A stretch of 23,687 nucleotides of DNA, from the IMG/VR virus record IMGVR_UViG_3300031851_000188, positions 1 to 23,687 of that record, one strand, 5' to 3'. How positions within the stretch are numbered: position 1 is the stretch's first letter; each line of letters begins with the position of its first letter. The notes beneath the pieces were generated by a model. That model was not told the origin of the DNA. It saw only the letters and a program-made list of their open reading frames with translations, and did no database searches. A program made the translations under genes and the position numbers. Positions 22,932 through 23,687 of this stretch are shown here, piece by piece. Source of the DNA: a virus.

Positions 22932-23170
22932 CGTTTCTTACCTTTATGTAGGCCGTGTTTGGCGTGTTGCTTACCCTTGGCAGTGGCTTCTCTTTTCTTC
23001 TTGTTAGCAGCCGCTAGCTTCTTCTTACCTGCTGCGGTTGACTTTAGTTTCTTTATAGTCTTGGAGGGTGCGTAGACTTCGCCTGTCTCTGATGACTTCT
23101 TACCGCTAGGTGTACGCCACTTCTGCTTAGTCCACTTCTTTAAAGACTTCTGTGATTCCTTTAGTGCCAT
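22928..23170 (-). CDS. Small Lys-rich protein (80 residues), DUF5872-like
   Basis: Very basic protein: MALKESQKSLKKWTKQKWRT, then PSGKKSSETGEVYAPSKTI, a long Lys/Ala stretch (AAGKKKLAAANKKKREA) and a HAKHGLHKGKKR tail. The pattern SLKKWTKQKWRT-SGK recalls the DUF5872 family of small viral proteins (moderate certainty). The start has GGAGG ten bases upstream and overlaps the previous stop by TAATG; the stop overlaps the next gene by ATGA. Its composition suggests a DNA- or RNA-binding or condensing role, an inference only. Confidence 0.83.
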   Translation of the reverse strand: MALKESQKSLKKWTKQKWRTPSGKKSSETGEVYAPSKTIKKLKSTAAGKKKLAAANKKKREATAKGKQHAKHGLHKGKKR

Positions 23171-23349
23171 TACTTATAGCCTCCACCCTTTGCCTTGTAC
23201 TCCTTGGCTAACATCTGAGCTTTCCTAGCAGACCATTGACCTGCCTTACCACCCTTAGTTCCTGCTTTAATTTTATTAAACAAGTTCTTCCGCATGGTAG
23301 GCTTAGTGTAGTTACCTGCTTTATTTACTGTAGACTTTTTAGTTGGCAT
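23170..23349 (-). CDS. Small basic protein (59 residues)
   Basis: Translated from ATG 23349: MPTKKSTVNKAGNYTKPTMR, then KNLFNKIKAGTKGGKAGQWS and ARKAQMLAKEYKAKGGGYK. Strongly basic with Gly-Lys repeats; no membrane segment. It begins one base after the stop of the 33-residue gene and ends in a TAATG overlap with the 80-residue gene. This type of protein recurs beside packaging genes in marine phages, from memory. Function unknown; DNA binding or virion-packed accessory are candidates. Confidence 0.84.
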   Translation of the reverse strand: MPTKKSTVNKAGNYTKPTMRKNLFNKIKAGTKGGKAGQWSARKAQMLAKEYKAKGGGYK

Positions 23350-23350
23350 A

Positions 23351-23452
23351 CTACTTACCTTTCTTAACTGGCTTCTTCTTAGGCTTTGCCGCTGTCTTCT
23401 TCTTTGGTGGTCTGCCTACTTTACTACCGTATGTACCTTTACCGTATGGCAT
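23351..23452 (-). CDS. Micro-protein (33 residues), GKGTYGSKVGRPPKK type
   Basis: Reads MPYGKGTYGSKVGRPPKKKT followed by AAKPKKKPVKKGK. It contains an AT-hook-like GRPPKKK and a KKKPVKK tail, so is likely to bind DNA. A good ribosome-binding site (TAGGAGA) precedes the ATG. The same short motif recurs in other phages' tiny basic proteins, from memory. It opens a chain of four overlapping basic mini-genes. Confidence 0.8.
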   Translation of the reverse strand: MPYGKGTYGSKVGRPPKKKTAAKPKKKPVKKGK

Positions 23453-23488
23453 AATCTTCTCCTACATTAAAGTGTCGTATTTCTGCAT

Positions 23489-23512
23489 TTATATGTACAT
23501 ATAAGTGTACAC
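23489..23512. promoter_or_regulatory. Two adjacent palindromes in the late intergenic region
   Basis: A perfect 16-base palindrome TTATATGTACATATAA (23489-23504) is followed directly by an eight-base palindrome GTGTACAC (23505-23512), in a 91-base non-coding stretch upstream of the basic mini-genes. A TTGACG box on the - strand lies at 23523-23518, but no -10 at usual spacing was found. Operator or start-site function is possible. Confidence 0.55.
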
Positions 23513-23543
23513 GTTTTCGTCAATATGGTGAATCTGTGTAGAC

Positions 23544-23687
23544 TTATAATCCTATTAAGCCCCAACCGTGGTTTGCAATTGCATTGAGAATAATAAAGAT
23601 ACATGTAGCCATATGAGTAAACCACCAAACAGTCCTAATACTAGCGACAGTATTAGCTTGCTTATCTGTCTCACCTATCTTCTCCCC
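23544..23687 (-). CDS. C-terminus of a membrane protein, cut by window edge
   Basis: Open reading frame running in from the right edge for 47 codons to TAA at 23546-23544. The visible end reads QANTVASIRTVWWFTHMATC then IFIILNAIANHGWGLIGL, with a membrane segment of about 20 residues followed by a Gly/Trp-rich tail. Looks like small marine-phage membrane proteins with a conserved R-xx-WWFTH box (from memory). Only this end is inside the window; start and family unknown. Confidence 0.7.
   Translation of the reverse strand, partial: GEKIGETDKQANTVASIRTVWWFTHMATCIFIILNAIANHGWGLIGL

Noticed and set aside
1-23687. tRNA genes, CRISPR arrays, insertion sequences, integrase or attachment sites
   Set aside because: No cloverleaf-like T-loop consensus, regularly spaced repeats, transposase or recombinase motifs were noticed on either strand.

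Overview
The window looks like part of a lytic, podovirus-type phage genome, probably from a marine or aquatic bacterium, with a circular or linear map on which replication genes and virion genes converge. The evidence is a T7-type family A DNA polymerase with proofreading domain, a T7-type endonuclease I, a DUF3310 protein, a B12-dependent class II ribonucleotide reductase, and a head/tail operon containing scaffold, major capsid protein, a short-tail adaptor, a nozzle-type protein and large ejection-type proteins. No integrase, repressor, tRNA, insertion sequence or CRISPR array was seen. The combination of podovirus architecture with a B12-dependent reductase recalls the zobellvirid/cobavirus-like phages of marine bacteria. 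That placement is an inference from gene content only.

Layout. Positions 2-5674 (+ strand) hold a tightly packed nucleotide and replication operon: DNA polymerase (5' end outside the window), GIY-YIG/T5orf172-type nuclease, Cas4/RecB-like nuclease with a cysteine motif, endonuclease I, a 56-residue protein, a DUF3310 protein, and the ribonucleotide reductase. It ends in a strong rho-independent terminator at 5694-5716. From there to the right edge everything lies on the - strand.

Read in the direction of transcription (right to left), the - strand holds: the end of a membrane protein; an intergenic region with two adjacent palindromes; four tiny Lys-rich proteins; a near-consensus sigma-70 promoter (22774-22802); an 81-residue protein; a zinc-ribbon protein; scaffold; major capsid protein; a terminator (20423-20446); a fibre cassette (collagen-like S74 fibre plus several small tail proteins, including two paralogues with different N-termini); three membrane proteins including a GTA_holin_3TM-type holin; a second, perfect-consensus sigma-70 promoter (16677-16705); a 600-residue virion-type protein; tail adaptor; nozzle; and four proteins that probably form the internal/ejection complex, ending at 5715.

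Many adjacent genes overlap by one base in a TAATG or by four bases in an ATGA, so translational coupling appears to be the rule. Portal, terminase, primase/helicase, RNA polymerase and endolysin were not found and presumably lie outside. The least explained parts are the basic micro-protein cluster (22806-23452), the duplicated tail module (17374-17874 and 18484-19035), and the promoter placed on top of the holin start codon.
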